The position numbers and the translations under genes were made by a program. Below the pieces are notes generated by a model. It had not been told where the DNA came from and did no database searches. It was given only the letters and a program-made list of their open reading frames with translations. Below are positions 8,036 to 15,976 of a stretch of 35,908 nt of DNA, piece after piece; position 1 is the first letter of the stretch; every line of letters begins with the position of its first letter. This DNA comes from Clostridia bacterium (GTDB lineage Bacteria > Bacillota > Clostridia > Christensenellales > RUG350), in assembly GCA_017407285.1 (NCBI GenBank), contig JAFQWW010000043.1, forward strand, positions 1-35,908, read 5' to 3'.

Positions 8036-8067
8036 AAACAAAAAAGGTTTGCAAGAGCAAACCTTTT
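8036..8067 (-). terminator. terminator of the MFS transporter gene
   Basis: Eleven-bp stem AAAAGGTTTGC / GCAAACCTTTT (8042-8052 and 8057-8067) with a 4-base loop. On the minus strand it is followed by a T run, just after the transporter stop at 8075. Confidence 0.85.
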
Positions 8068-8074
8068 AATTATT

Positions 8075-9412
8075 TTAAACTACGGTGTCCGATACGATAG
8101 CGTCCGTTTTCTCGTCAATCTTATTGAGTCGTTTTATCCAGAATAATAAACCAATTAAGGCTACAACCACGATAGCACCGAGTATTACGGATACGGTGAA
8201 AGCGTTTATCCAATTTTGATGAATGAGCACGGGATCTTCTACCTTGGGATTAACTATTATGGTGTAAATCTTAGGAGCGATACCTGCGGAAATTGATGCT
8301 GCAGCGTTTACCATAGTGCTATACACACCCGTATTGATTTTATCTCTCATTCTAAGCGCGGATACGGACAAAGAAATAGTTCTGCCTCCGTTTACGAGAA
8401 TTAAGAAGGTCGCGTAGAATACGACTAATATCGCAAACGAGGTAATACCAACGTTAAATAATACGAGCAAAACAATAGAGCAGAGGAGTGCAAATCCAAA
8501 GAAAACGAGTCCAACCTTTAGGAAATTGATATGGTTTTCACAGACTCTTACAACGATCACAGGACCGAATACGGATAAAACAAGAACGACCATAGATAAA
8601 ACCTTTGCCGTAGTGTTGTCAAATCCTCCAATATTCGAGATAAAGTAATCTACCGTATTGTTGAGTGAGAAGTAAAGGAAGGTAACGACTAGACCAAAGA
8701 AAAGGGAGAAAGCGTAGTAAGCAAATATTCTCTTCCTGTTTTTGAGGTGAATAAAGTCGTTTTTGTCCTCGTCCGTTACGTCTTCTTCCGTACCGTCTGC
8801 GTGCACGACGTGGTGCAATTCAACCTCACGGGGATAACGTTTCATATTGGTTACTGCAATAAAATATAGCGCTACTGCGATAATCAAGATGATGCCGAGT
8901 AGGACGAAAGGAAATCTCCAATTTTCTCCAAACAAAGCGGACACACCGTACGAGATAAAATACGCGACGGCAGGACCGGAGGACATTATGGAGTTTGCTT
9001 TAGGAAGGATATCTTTAGGAAGATGTTTGCTCAAGGTTTGTAGCGAGCAACCCCAAATACCTGCTTGCATAGCACCGTTTATAACGTAGATAATCCACTG
9101 CTCGACGACGACGTTGGTAAACGACATTAAAATAGTCAATATACCGGATAGCGAAATCGTGATAGTGAGATACCACTTTATATTAATTTTCTTCATAAAG
9201 AATACTAAAAGAACTTGGGTAATAGCGTAGGCGTAAAAATAGTATTCCATAGTTGACATCATAGCAACGGGATCAAAATTATCCACAGCTTGCATGGTCA
9301 ATTTTTCTGCAGTATACAAGTTTTTAGAACCAGTCAAAACGATATACATAAAGAATGTAGACAAGGCTAAAAACCAATATGCAAACTTTTGGCTCTTCGT
9401 TCGAGTGTTCAT
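8075..9412 (-). CDS. MFS transporter, organophosphate-antiporter-like
   Basis: A 445-residue major facilitator protein with about twelve membrane segments and a hydrophilic, histidine-bearing central loop (about residues 196-222: YPREVELHHVVHADGTEEDVTDEDKND is its core). The N-terminal half (YWFLALSTFFMYIVLTGSKN) and the motif-like GAMQAGIWGCSLQTLSKHLPK are reminiscent of the GlpT/UhpT phosphate-antiporter branch. I cannot assign a substrate. It has its own promoter (9441-9469, minus) and terminator (8036-8067), so it is monocistronic. Confidence 0.8.
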   Translation of the reverse strand: MNTRTKSQKFAYWFLALSTFFMYIVLTGSKNLYTAEKLTMQAVDNFDPVAMMSTMEYYFYAYAITQVLLVFFMKKINIKWYLTITISLSGILTILMSFTNVVVEQWIIYVINGAMQAGIWGCSLQTLSKHLPKDILPKANSIMSSGPAVAYFISYGVSALFGENWRFPFVLLGIILIIAVALYFIAVTNMKRYPREVELHHVVHADGTEEDVTDEDKNDFIHLKNRKRIFAYYAFSLFFGLVVTFLYFSLNNTVDYFISNIGGFDNTTAKVLSMVVLVLSVFGPVIVVRVCENHINFLKVGLVFFGFALLCSIVLLVLFNVGITSFAILVVFYATFLILVNGGRTISLSVSALRMRDKINTGVYSTMVNAAASISAGIAPKIYTIIVNPKVEDPVLIHQNWINAFTVSVILGAIVVVALIGLLFWIKRLNKIDEKTDAIVSDTVV

Positions 9413-9440
9413 AATAAACGTCCTTTAATTTGATATTTAT

Positions 9441-9469
9441 ATTATAGTATGTTGATAAAAAAAAGGCAA
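9441..9469 (-). promoter_or_regulatory. promoter of the MFS transporter gene
   Basis: On the minus strand, TTGCCT (9464-9469), 17-base spacer, TATAAT (9441-9446). AAAGGA follows as Shine-Dalgarno before the ATG at 9412. Confidence 0.75.
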
Positions 9470-9480
9470 AGGAAAGAGCA

Positions 9481-9496
9481 ACATTTTATAAAATGT
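9481..9496. promoter_or_regulatory. 16-bp perfect palindrome upstream of the MFS promoter
   Basis: ACATTTTA followed directly by TAAAATGT, a perfect 16-bp palindrome 12 bases upstream of the -35 box of the MFS gene. The position suits an operator or activator site. It is AT-rich, so chance is possible, and I do not recognise the binding protein. Confidence 0.4.
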
Positions 9497-9533
9497 TAAA
9501 TAATAAAATTAAAATTATCAAACCGATATAATG

Positions 9534-9566
9534 TAAGAAAAAAGCCCACCATTTTGGTGGGCTTTT
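9534..9566 (-). terminator. terminator of the large lipoprotein gene
   Basis: Twelve-bp stem AAAAGCCCACCA / TGGTGGGCTTTT (9540-9551 and 9555-9566) with a 3-base loop. On the minus strand it is followed by a T run. It starts 10 bases after the stop codon. Confidence 0.92.
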
Positions 9567-9575
9567 AATTAAGTT

Positions 9576-12500
9576 TTAGTCTTTGAACTTGTCAAGATCA
9601 TCTTTGCCTGTAGGCTTACCGCTACGTTTGTTGTAGCCGGGTTTCTTGAATTTCTTGCTTCTCTTTTCTTTGATCTTAGGACCAACGTTCTTAACGAATA
9701 CTATGACGAGAACTGCAACTACTGCAACGGAGAGGAGAGATGCGCTAACTATACCGATGATAGCGCCTGCATCAAGACCGGTAGCAGGAGTCTCTTCTTT
9801 TTCTTCTTCCTCGTTATCCAAAGCTTCGTTATTTGCAACTACGTCGATCTTCTTGAGGTAATCTCCAGCAGTGCCTGCGGTGTACTCGTCTTCGGTGATT
9901 TTCTCAATGGTAACGTCGTCGAAGAATGCGTATCCTTTTGCGTAATCTGCAGTGATAACCTTATCGTCTTCGTCCTTGTTGTATTCGCCAAGAGCAAGTT
10001 TCAAGGTAACTTCAGACAAATCGCTATCGTCCATTTTTACCAAGAAGGAGAACTCGGTCCATTCCGTTTCGGTTACGTCGAAGGTAGCCGTATCGGTTTC
10101 GGAGAGAGTAAGTTTAACGATAGCTTTATCGTCTTCGCCAATGGACTGAACTTTAGCCCAAACGCTTACTTTATAGTAACCGTTAGCGGAGAAGGTGTAC
10201 TTGGTACTGGTATATGCGTAAGCAGAACCGTTATCAACGTCTTTGAGGTTTATTGCAAGCAACTCGTTACCAGTGTGAGCTTCGGGAGCTTTAGTCAAAC
10301 CGAAGTCTTCTTGAACGTTTTCACTGAACTGATTGCTATCGATAATACCAGCGGTGTAGTACTTAGAAGAGGAGGGAGCGCCAGACACGATTGCACCCGT
10401 GAAGTTAGAGGGTTGAGCAATTTCGTCTTCGGAGGAAACGTTATCGAAAGAGTCCGTAGTCAAGGAGTATTTCATAACGCTATCGCTAGCTACTGCCTCG
10501 TTATAATCTTCTTCGTTGATGGTGGAGTACCAAACGTTATCGAAGAAAGCAACGCCGGTAGCTCTAGTGTCGCCACCCAAAGCCAAGTTGATCTTAGCAG
10601 TAGAGGAGTTAAGACCTACTTCAATAAAGAAGGTGTAGGTTTTCCAATTACCCTCGGTGTTAACGTTCTTAAATGCGTGAACGGTGTTACCGTGAGCAAT
10701 AGAGATATTAGCGCCCTCTGCGGATACGGGAACGTGAGTTTTTACGTTAACCTGTACCTTGTAGTAAGAGTTAGCGGTCAAGGATTTTTGCGTTGCGGTA
10801 TAACCGTAAGCAGTTGCACCCTTGTTCCAAATCATAAGAAGGTTGGGTTCACCGTTGAACAAAATGTCGGTGTTTTCCAAAACTTCGTCTGAGTAGGGGA
10901 ATACGTTTACGCCACCTACGGAACCTGCGTTTGCTAAGAGGATATTGTTAAATACCTTTTCGTTTACGATACCGGAAACTACGCTAACCTCTTTTTCGGA
11001 ACTAGTGGTAGATTTGTCATATGCGCCCGTCCAAGAAGCAGGAGCACCGGGGTTTTTATCAAGTTCACCACTTACCAAGTCGTGAGTTTTATCTGCATCG
11101 ATCAAGTTGAAGTTACCGTTCGTGACGGAAGAAGAACTATCTTGAATGAATGAATATTTGTTAACGTTTGTGGATGCGGATACGTTATTGAATTCACTGT
11201 AAGTGAGATTCTCCAAATACATATTTCTCATAAACGCCGTACCGGAGAGGAGGTTGTCGGGGGAGTATCTCGTACCCGAACCAAACTCAACGGAGAGAGC
11301 AACTACGTTAGATTTGGATTGATGACCGGTTACGTAGAATACGACCTCGGTCCAATCGTTCTTGTACTCAACGTCTTTAGTTGCAAGAGTTTCGGTATTT
11401 ACGGTAGATACGGTGGAGATAACGGAATCGTCACCGTCTTCAGCATCTACGTCGTCAAGAACCTTGTTATCTCCAAGATTGGTAAGTTTGATGGAGATGC
11501 CTTTACCAGTAGTTATATTGTAGGTCTTAACCCACATAGACAAACGGTAAGAGGTGTTGGGCTCAATAGTGAATACGTGGTTGAAGTTTACGTTATAAGC
11601 GGTAGCCGTTTTGTTGTAGATAGCAAGCGCTTTATTGTGACCTTCTCTCTCGCTCTTTCCGTCTTCAACGCTAAGGTCTGCATCAACGCCCCAATCAGCG
11701 TTGGTCAAATTATCAAGATCAACGAGAGACAAAACGCTTTCCTTGCCTTGTGCGGGAGTAGCAACGTCTGCGCTAAGTTTTCCGCTCCACAAGGTGTCGT
11801 CGGCAAATGCATTACCAATAGCGTCGTCCAAGAGGTTTACGGTAGAGTAATCAACTTTAGACAAAACGTCGGATTCAACGGATGCATCGAAATCGGTCTG
11901 GTCGATTTCTACCAAACTGATGCAATCGAAGAACGCAGCACCGGAAACGTAGTTGGACTTATCGTTCTCGTGACCAGTACCAAGCCAGAAATAGAGGGCT
12001 TGAGCCTTGTCCTGAGTGAGAGAACCGTCGATGTATACGGTGTACTCACGCCAAGCGCCGTTGGTGTTTTCATTTTTAAAGAGGGTGGTGTCGCCAAGTT
12101 TAACGGTTACACCCTTTTCACTGTTTTCTTGACCGTTTACGTCACGGATACCGTAAGTGAGCATCCAGAAGGTAAGCTTATATTCTTTTTCAGATTTGAA
12201 TGTGAAAGAATCGGAGTAGTACGCGTGAGCGGAAGGAGACTCCGTGTTGTAGAAATAGAGCATCAATACGTTGTTGCCGATAGAGTTAGCAGGGAGGAGA
12301 TCTCCTTGAACAACGTCTTTAACGTATTTGTTTGCCAAAGCACCGGTAGACTGCGTGCCTTTGTACTGAGTGATATCGATGATACCACGGCTACGACCGG
12401 TAGTGGGAGCCTCGTTTTCACCGTTGTCGTCTGCGCCACGTTTGGTGTACCAATTGTAAGGAGTCTTGGTAGACGTGGTGGACGTCGTAGTGGAAGAGGT

Positions 12501-13313
12501 ATTGTCAAACTCTGCGTTGGGAACTGCTAAATCGTATCTTGCGATCTTGTCGTTAGCTTTGATATTAGCGTTCGTGGTAGCTTCGTCGTATTCTGCTTTA
12601 GTGATTTCTTTGAGATCGAGTTCGTCAAAGAAAGCAACGCCTTGAGCAAGGTTGTCGCTATCGTCGTCGCCTTCACCCATAGCAAGTTTAACGTAAACCG
12701 AGGAATTGGAAACGGAGTTAGCCTTGATGTAAGAGGTATAAGTCGTCCAATCGTTAGCTTTTACGTTTTCAAACTTAGCAACGTAGTTACGAGTAGAGGA
12801 AGAACCGTTGATAACGTAGATATACGCGCCGTTGGAGTCCTCTGCGATATTAGCAGTCTTTACGTTTATGGTCAAAGCGTAGTACTTGTCCTGTTCAATA
12901 GTTACCGCAGTAGAAGAATAAGTAGCGGAGAAAGGCAATACGTTGTTGATCATCAAAACGTAATCGTCGTCGCCAACCTTACCGGGGTTTTTAGACAAGT
13001 GAGTACCTTCTGCATCAAAACCTGCAGCGGATACGTTGATAACGCCTCTGTAGTTGTAAACGTTATCGTCACCGGACTCGATACCGTAATCGGTCTTGTA
13101 GGACCAATTATTAGGAGTCAAGAGAGCGGAGTCGCCCGTAAAGTATTCGAACGAACCGTTTCTAACCGGAGTGATTACTTCTTCGATTTCGTCGCCGTCG
13201 TCGTTTCCGCCGTCAGTTGGTGCGTTGCACGCAACGAGGGACAAGACGAGTACGATAACGAGAAGCATGGAGCCCATCAATTTGAGTAAGTTCTTAGTTT
13301 TCTGTTTTCTCAT
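9576..13313 (-). CDS. giant five-module surface lipoprotein with C-terminal membrane anchor
   Basis: I do not recognise a named family. The start at 13313 (1245 residues) follows AAAGGTG and gives a clean lipoprotein signal: basic MRKQKTKNLLK, a hydrophobic core, and lipobox LVAC with Cys29. An in-frame start 19 codons upstream has no signal logic. Residues about 50-1145 hold five tandem modules of roughly 205-235 residues. Each resembles a jelly-roll carbohydrate-binding module (CBM4/9-like): an opening NGSFE/NAEFD type strand, YYxLxxxVKT, a W(T/K)xYTxxI strand, and a closing (G)xAFFDxxxLxEIT. Module ends lie near residues 238, 470, 703, 935 and 1142. An acidic linker precedes a membrane helix at about 1182-1207 and a very basic tail of about 38 residues. 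A role in glycan binding or adhesion is inference. It is monocistronic, with its own promoter and terminator. Confidence 0.85.
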   Translation of the reverse strand: MRKQKTKNLLKLMGSMLLVIVLVLSLVACNAPTDGGNDDGDEIEEVITPVRNGSFEYFTGDSALLTPNNWSYKTDYGIESGDDNVYNYRGVINVSAAGFDAEGTHLSKNPGKVGDDDYVLMINNVLPFSATYSSTAVTIEQDKYYALTINVKTANIAEDSNGAYIYVINGSSSTRNYVAKFENVKANDWTTYTSYIKANSVSNSSVYVKLAMGEGDDDSDNLAQGVAFFDELDLKEITKAEYDEATTNANIKANDKIARYDLAVPNAEFDNTSSTTTSTTSTKTPYNWYTKRGADDNGENEAPTTGRSRGIIDITQYKGTQSTGALANKYVKDVVQGDLLPANSIGNNVLMLYFYNTESPSAHAYYSDSFTFKSEKEYKLTFWMLTYGIRDVNGQENSEKGVTVKLGDTTLFKNENTNGAWREYTVYIDGSLTQDKAQALYFWLGTGHENDKSNYVSGAAFFDCISLVEIDQTDFDASVESDVLSKVDYSTVNLLDDAIGNAFADDTLWSGKLSADVATPAQGKESVLSLVDLDNLTNADWGVDADLSVEDGKSEREGHNKALAIYNKTATAYNVNFNHVFTIEPNTSYRLSMWVKTYNITTGKGISIKLTNLGDNKVLDDVDAEDGDDSVISTVSTVNTETLATKDVEYKNDWTEVVFYVTGHQSKSNVVALSVEFGSGTRYSPDNLLSGTAFMRNMYLENLTYSEFNNVSASTNVNKYSFIQDSSSSVTNGNFNLIDADKTHDLVSGELDKNPGAPASWTGAYDKSTTSSEKEVSVVSGIVNEKVFNNILLANAGSVGGVNVFPYSDEVLENTDILFNGEPNLLMIWNKGATAYGYTATQKSLTANSYYKVQVNVKTHVPVSAEGANISIAHGNTVHAFKNVNTEGNWKTYTFFIEVGLNSSTAKINLALGGDTRATGVAFFDNVWYSTINEEDYNEAVASDSVMKYSLTTDSFDNVSSEDEIAQPSNFTGAIVSGAPSSSKYYTAGIIDSNQFSENVQEDFGLTKAPEAHTGNELLAINLKDVDNGSAYAYTSTKYTFSANGYYKVSVWAKVQSIGEDDKAIVKLTLSETDTATFDVTETEWTEFSFLVKMDDSDLSEVTLKLALGEYNKDEDDKVITADYAKGYAFFDDVTIEKITEDEYTAGTAGDYLKKIDVVANNEALDNEEEEKEETPATGLDAGAIIGIVSASLLSVAVVAVLVIVFVKNVGPKIKEKRSKKFKKPGYNKRSGKPTGKDDLDKFKD

Positions 13314-13376
13314 CACATTCACCTTTTCTGAGTATTTTGAGTCTTTATTATTGTTATTATAAAATAACACTTAATT

Positions 13377-13405
13377 ATTATATAATAAAAACAATTCAAA
13401 CGCAA
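13377..13405 (-). promoter_or_regulatory. promoter of the large lipoprotein gene
   Basis: On the minus strand, TTGCGT (13400-13405), 17-base spacer, TATAAT (13377-13382). The predicted 5' UTR is about 55-60 bases long. Confidence 0.7.
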
Positions 13406-13449
13406 ACGAATATTGATAATTTTTTATAAATTTGTCAAGACTATACCTT

Positions 13450-13830
13450 ATGAAAGCAAAAAGTTGGACAGATGACAAGAAAAAGAAGGTTTTTTATCTA
13501 CTTGGAGGGCTACTCGTAGGGTTTTTGAGCGGATTTTTCGGCGGAGGAGGGGGAATGGTAGTCGTGCCTTTATTGTGTCTTGCAGGTAAACTTTCTCAAA
13601 AAGAGGCGCACGCCACGGCAATAGCCGTGATTTTACCCTTGAGTATAGTGAGTGGAGTGGTCTATATTTTGTCGGGAAACTACGAATTATCTATCGGTTT
13701 ACCCGTAGGCATAGCCTTCGTGATAGGTGGTGTCGTGGGATCTTTTTTACTGAAAAAATTACCCGATAAGATATTGGGCGTCGTGTTCGGCGTGTTGATG
13801 ATCGTAGGAGGTGTAAGGTTGTTATGTTAG
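13450..13830 (+). CDS. half-length TauE/SafE (TSUP) permease, first partner
   Basis: A 126-residue membrane protein corresponding to one half of a TauE/SafE family anion exporter. It has the family's glycine-rich first helix (GGLLVGFLSGFFGGGGGMVVVPLL) followed by HATAIAVILPLSIVSG, and about four helices in all. ATG 13450 is preferred over an in-frame TTG at 13432, which would only add a short polar extension; neither has a clear Shine-Dalgarno. It overlaps the second half-permease by 7 bases, so the two are probably made together and pair up to form the usual eight-helix transporter. Substrates of the family include sulfite, sulfoacetate and other organosulfur anions. Confidence 0.82.
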   Translation: MKAKSWTDDKKKKVFYLLGGLLVGFLSGFFGGGGGMVVVPLLCLAGKLSQKEAHATAIAVILPLSIVSGVVYILSGNYELSIGLPVGIAFVIGGVVGSFLLKKLPDKILGVVFGVLMIVGGVRLLC

Positions 13831-14225
13831 TGTGGTATATAACGTTCGGTTTGCTAGGTGGCGTGATTGCAGGAATGGGAATGGGTGGGGGAACGCTTTT
13901 AATACCCTTGCTCGTCGTGTTTGCAGGAGTAGAGCAAGGCTTGGCTCAAGGTATAAATTTAATAAGTTTTCCACCGCTTTCTATAGCGTGCTTAATAGTG
14001 AACGCAAAGCAAGGCTTACTACACACGGAAAAGTTATTATACCTCGTTCTTCCCGCCGTTGTCACGGCAGTTGGAGGAGCGTTACTTGCAAGCGTTACGG
14101 ATAGTAAAAATCTTAGTGTTTATTTTGGAATTTTTCTAGTCGTGTTAGGCGTATTTTTTCTCCAAAACACCTTAAAAAAGGACGAAAAAAGTGAAAATAG
14201 CACGGCAAAAGCGGAGAAATCGTAA
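13824..14225 (+). CDS. half-length TauE/SafE (TSUP) permease, second partner
   Basis: A 133-residue protein with the same glycine-rich motif (LLGGVIAGMGMGGGTLLIPLLV) and a QGINLISFPPLSIACL segment aligned with the corresponding part of the first partner. About four helices are followed by a charged tail (KKDEKSENSTAKAEKS). Full-length TauE/SafE proteins are about 250 residues with two such halves in one chain; here each half is a separate gene. The start ATG 13824 overlaps the upstream gene, suggesting coupled translation and a heterodimer. Confidence 0.82.
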   Translation: MLVWYITFGLLGGVIAGMGMGGGTLLIPLLVVFAGVEQGLAQGINLISFPPLSIACLIVNAKQGLLHTEKLLYLVLPAVVTAVGGALLASVTDSKNLSVYFGIFLVVLGVFFLQNTLKKDEKSENSTAKAEKS

Positions 14226-14290
14226 AAATTTTTGTCGAAATTTGCAAAAAAACACGTGATAAAAAATTTCTATAAAGTTATAAAAATTAG

Positions 14291-14318
14291 TTGACTTTTC
14301 GCAATATAAGTGTATAAT
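14291..14318 (+). promoter_or_regulatory. promoter of the hrcA heat-shock operon
   Basis: TTGACT at 14291-14296, 16-base spacer, TATAAT at 14313-14318. The CIRCE operator starts 9 bases downstream, covering the start of transcription. Confidence 0.82.
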
Positions 14319-14326
14319 GTAAATCG

Positions 14327-14353
14327 TTAGCACTCAAACCTTGCGAGTGCTAA
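14327..14353. promoter_or_regulatory. CIRCE operator (HrcA binding site)
   Basis: A perfect match to the CIRCE consensus: TTAGCACTC, 9-base spacer, GAGTGCTAA. HrcA bound here represses the operon; heat-induced titration of GroEL inactivates HrcA and releases it. It lies between the promoter and hrcA, so hrcA is autoregulated. Confidence 0.98.
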
Positions 14354-14391
14354 TACTCAAAAAGGTAGAGTGCCAAAATCAAGGTAGAAAA

Positions 14392-15432
14392 ATGAAAGAA
14401 ATCAGCGAGAGAAAAATTAAAATATTGCACGCTGTCGTAGACGAGTATATAGCGCAAGCCGAACCCGTTAGCAGTAAGGAGATACAGCAAAAGTATTTAC
14501 CCGCGCTATCACCCGCGACCATACGTAGCGAATTATCCGCGCTAGAGGATATGGGGTACTTGGTTCAACCTCACGTTTCCGCAGGTAGAATACCCTCTGG
14601 CAAAGCGTACAAACTCTACGTTGACAAACTTATGAGTAAAAAGAGTTTGACGCCTACCGAGATGCACAGGATAAAGTCCTATCTTGACGACAAGATGGTC
14701 AAGGTAGAAGATATCGTAAGGCGTACGGCAAAGGTTATAAGTGATATTACCAATTACACCTCGGTTATCTTGATACAAAACATTGAAAACGTTACGATAA
14801 AAGAGATTAAACTCGTAGATTTGACGGACGGAAGCGCCCTACTTATAGTAATAACTGACTCTGGTATTATAAGAGATAACATTATTAATATTCCCGAGGA
14901 CGTAGGCGACACCTACGTTGAGGTAGCAGGCGGATTGTTGAACGAGATTTTCTCAGGCAAGCAGTTGAAAGATATTGAGATGCCTACCGAGATGATTGAC
15001 GGCGAACTCAATAAATTCCGTACCTTGTTTGAAAGCGTGTTCGAGGTTATTCGTCGTCACGGTAGAGAGGAAGATAGTGGCGTGTACTTAGAGGGTAGCA
15101 GAAAGATGCTTGATTATCCGGAGTACGCAGGGAATATAGATAAGGTAAAGAATTTACTTGAGGTTATAGACACCAAGGAAAAACTTTCCGAACTCATGAG
15201 CGCTAGTGAAAACTCTTTGAGTATAGACGGTAGTCCTATTGAACTCACGGTCAAGATAGATTCGTCGGACGGAGAGGATGGATTGGCAGATTGCTCGGTA
15301 ATTAGCGCAAAATATACAATCAGAGGAAAAGAGATAGGACAGGTTGGAGTTATCGGACCTACTAGAATGAATTACGACAAGGTCGTGAGCGTATTGAATT
15401 ATATAACCAAGACCTTAAATCGCGAAGAATAG
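14392..15432 (+). CDS. hrcA: heat-inducible transcription repressor HrcA
   Basis: A 346-residue repressor that binds CIRCE. The N-terminal winged helix covers about residues 1-75 (LHAVVDEYIAQAEPVSSKEI, then LSPATIRSELSALEDMGYL). The GAF-like and dimerisation regions follow, ending IGVIGPTRMNYDKV, typical of the family. ATG 14392 follows AAGGTAG. An in-frame TTG at 14341 lies inside CIRCE and is rejected. First gene of the operon, followed by grpE after 9 bases. Confidence 0.97.
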   Translation: MKEISERKIKILHAVVDEYIAQAEPVSSKEIQQKYLPALSPATIRSELSALEDMGYLVQPHVSAGRIPSGKAYKLYVDKLMSKKSLTPTEMHRIKSYLDDKMVKVEDIVRRTAKVISDITNYTSVILIQNIENVTIKEIKLVDLTDGSALLIVITDSGIIRDNIINIPEDVGDTYVEVAGGLLNEIFSGKQLKDIEMPTEMIDGELNKFRTLFESVFEVIRRHGREEDSGVYLEGSRKMLDYPEYAGNIDKVKNLLEVIDTKEKLSELMSASENSLSIDGSPIELTVKIDSSDGEDGLADCSVISAKYTIRGKEIGQVGVIGPTRMNYDKVVSVLNYITKTLNREE

Positions 15433-15441
15433 GAGGATAAA

Positions 15442-15945
15442 ATGGAAGAACAGGTAAAGGATAGCGTAGAAAGCAAGCAAAAATCCAAGAAAAAATCCGA
15501 AATTATCGCAGAATACGAAGAAAAACTCGTTAGACTCGAAGCCGAATATAAAGATAAATGGATGAGAGTCCAAGCCGATTTCGACAATTATCGCAGAAGA
15601 AACTTGGAAGCGGTGACTAAAGCGAGAGTGGACGGAGCGGCAGACGTGTATTTAGAGATGTTACCCGTTTTGGATAACCTTGAGAGAGCGTTAGCAAGCG
15701 TGATAGACGAAAACGACAAAAAGGGCGTAGAACTTATCTTGCGCCAGATGAAGGACGTCTTGAGCGTTGGTGGCGTAGAAGAGATAAAAGCGGAAGGAGA
15801 GGATTTCAATCCCGAATATCACAACGCAGTTACCTCGGAAGAGGTAGAGGGTGTGGAGGAAGGAAAGGTTCTCGCCGTGTTCCAAAAAGGATATACTTAT
15901 CGTGGCAAAGTCTTGCGCCATACTATGGTTAAAGTAAGCAATTAA
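15442..15945 (+). CDS. grpE: nucleotide exchange factor GrpE
   Basis: GrpE releases ADP from DnaK. The 167-residue protein has a long N-terminal coiled coil (about residues 1-60, rich in Lys/Glu) containing the conserved WMRVQADFDNYRRR. The beta-domain ends with the signature GYTYRGKVLRHTMVKVSN. AGGAGG lies just before the ATG. Position between hrcA and dnaK is standard for Firmicutes. Confidence 0.96.
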   Translation: MEEQVKDSVESKQKSKKKSEIIAEYEEKLVRLEAEYKDKWMRVQADFDNYRRRNLEAVTKARVDGAADVYLEMLPVLDNLERALASVIDENDKKGVELILRQMKDVLSVGGVEEIKAEGEDFNPEYHNAVTSEEVEGVEEGKVLAVFQKGYTYRGKVLRHTMVKVSN

Positions 15946-15976
15946 TTAGAAAAATTATTTTTAGGAGATATAAAAA

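Noticed and set aside
9279-9287. Consensus DnaA box TTATCCACA
   Set aside because: It lies within the coding sequence of the MFS transporter and stands alone, so it is most likely coincidental.
11319-12530. A 403-codon plus-strand frame inside the lipoprotein gene, with similar ones at 10275-10892 and 12642-13289
   Set aside because: All are shadows of the repetitive minus-strand lipoprotein gene, without start signals or family resemblance.
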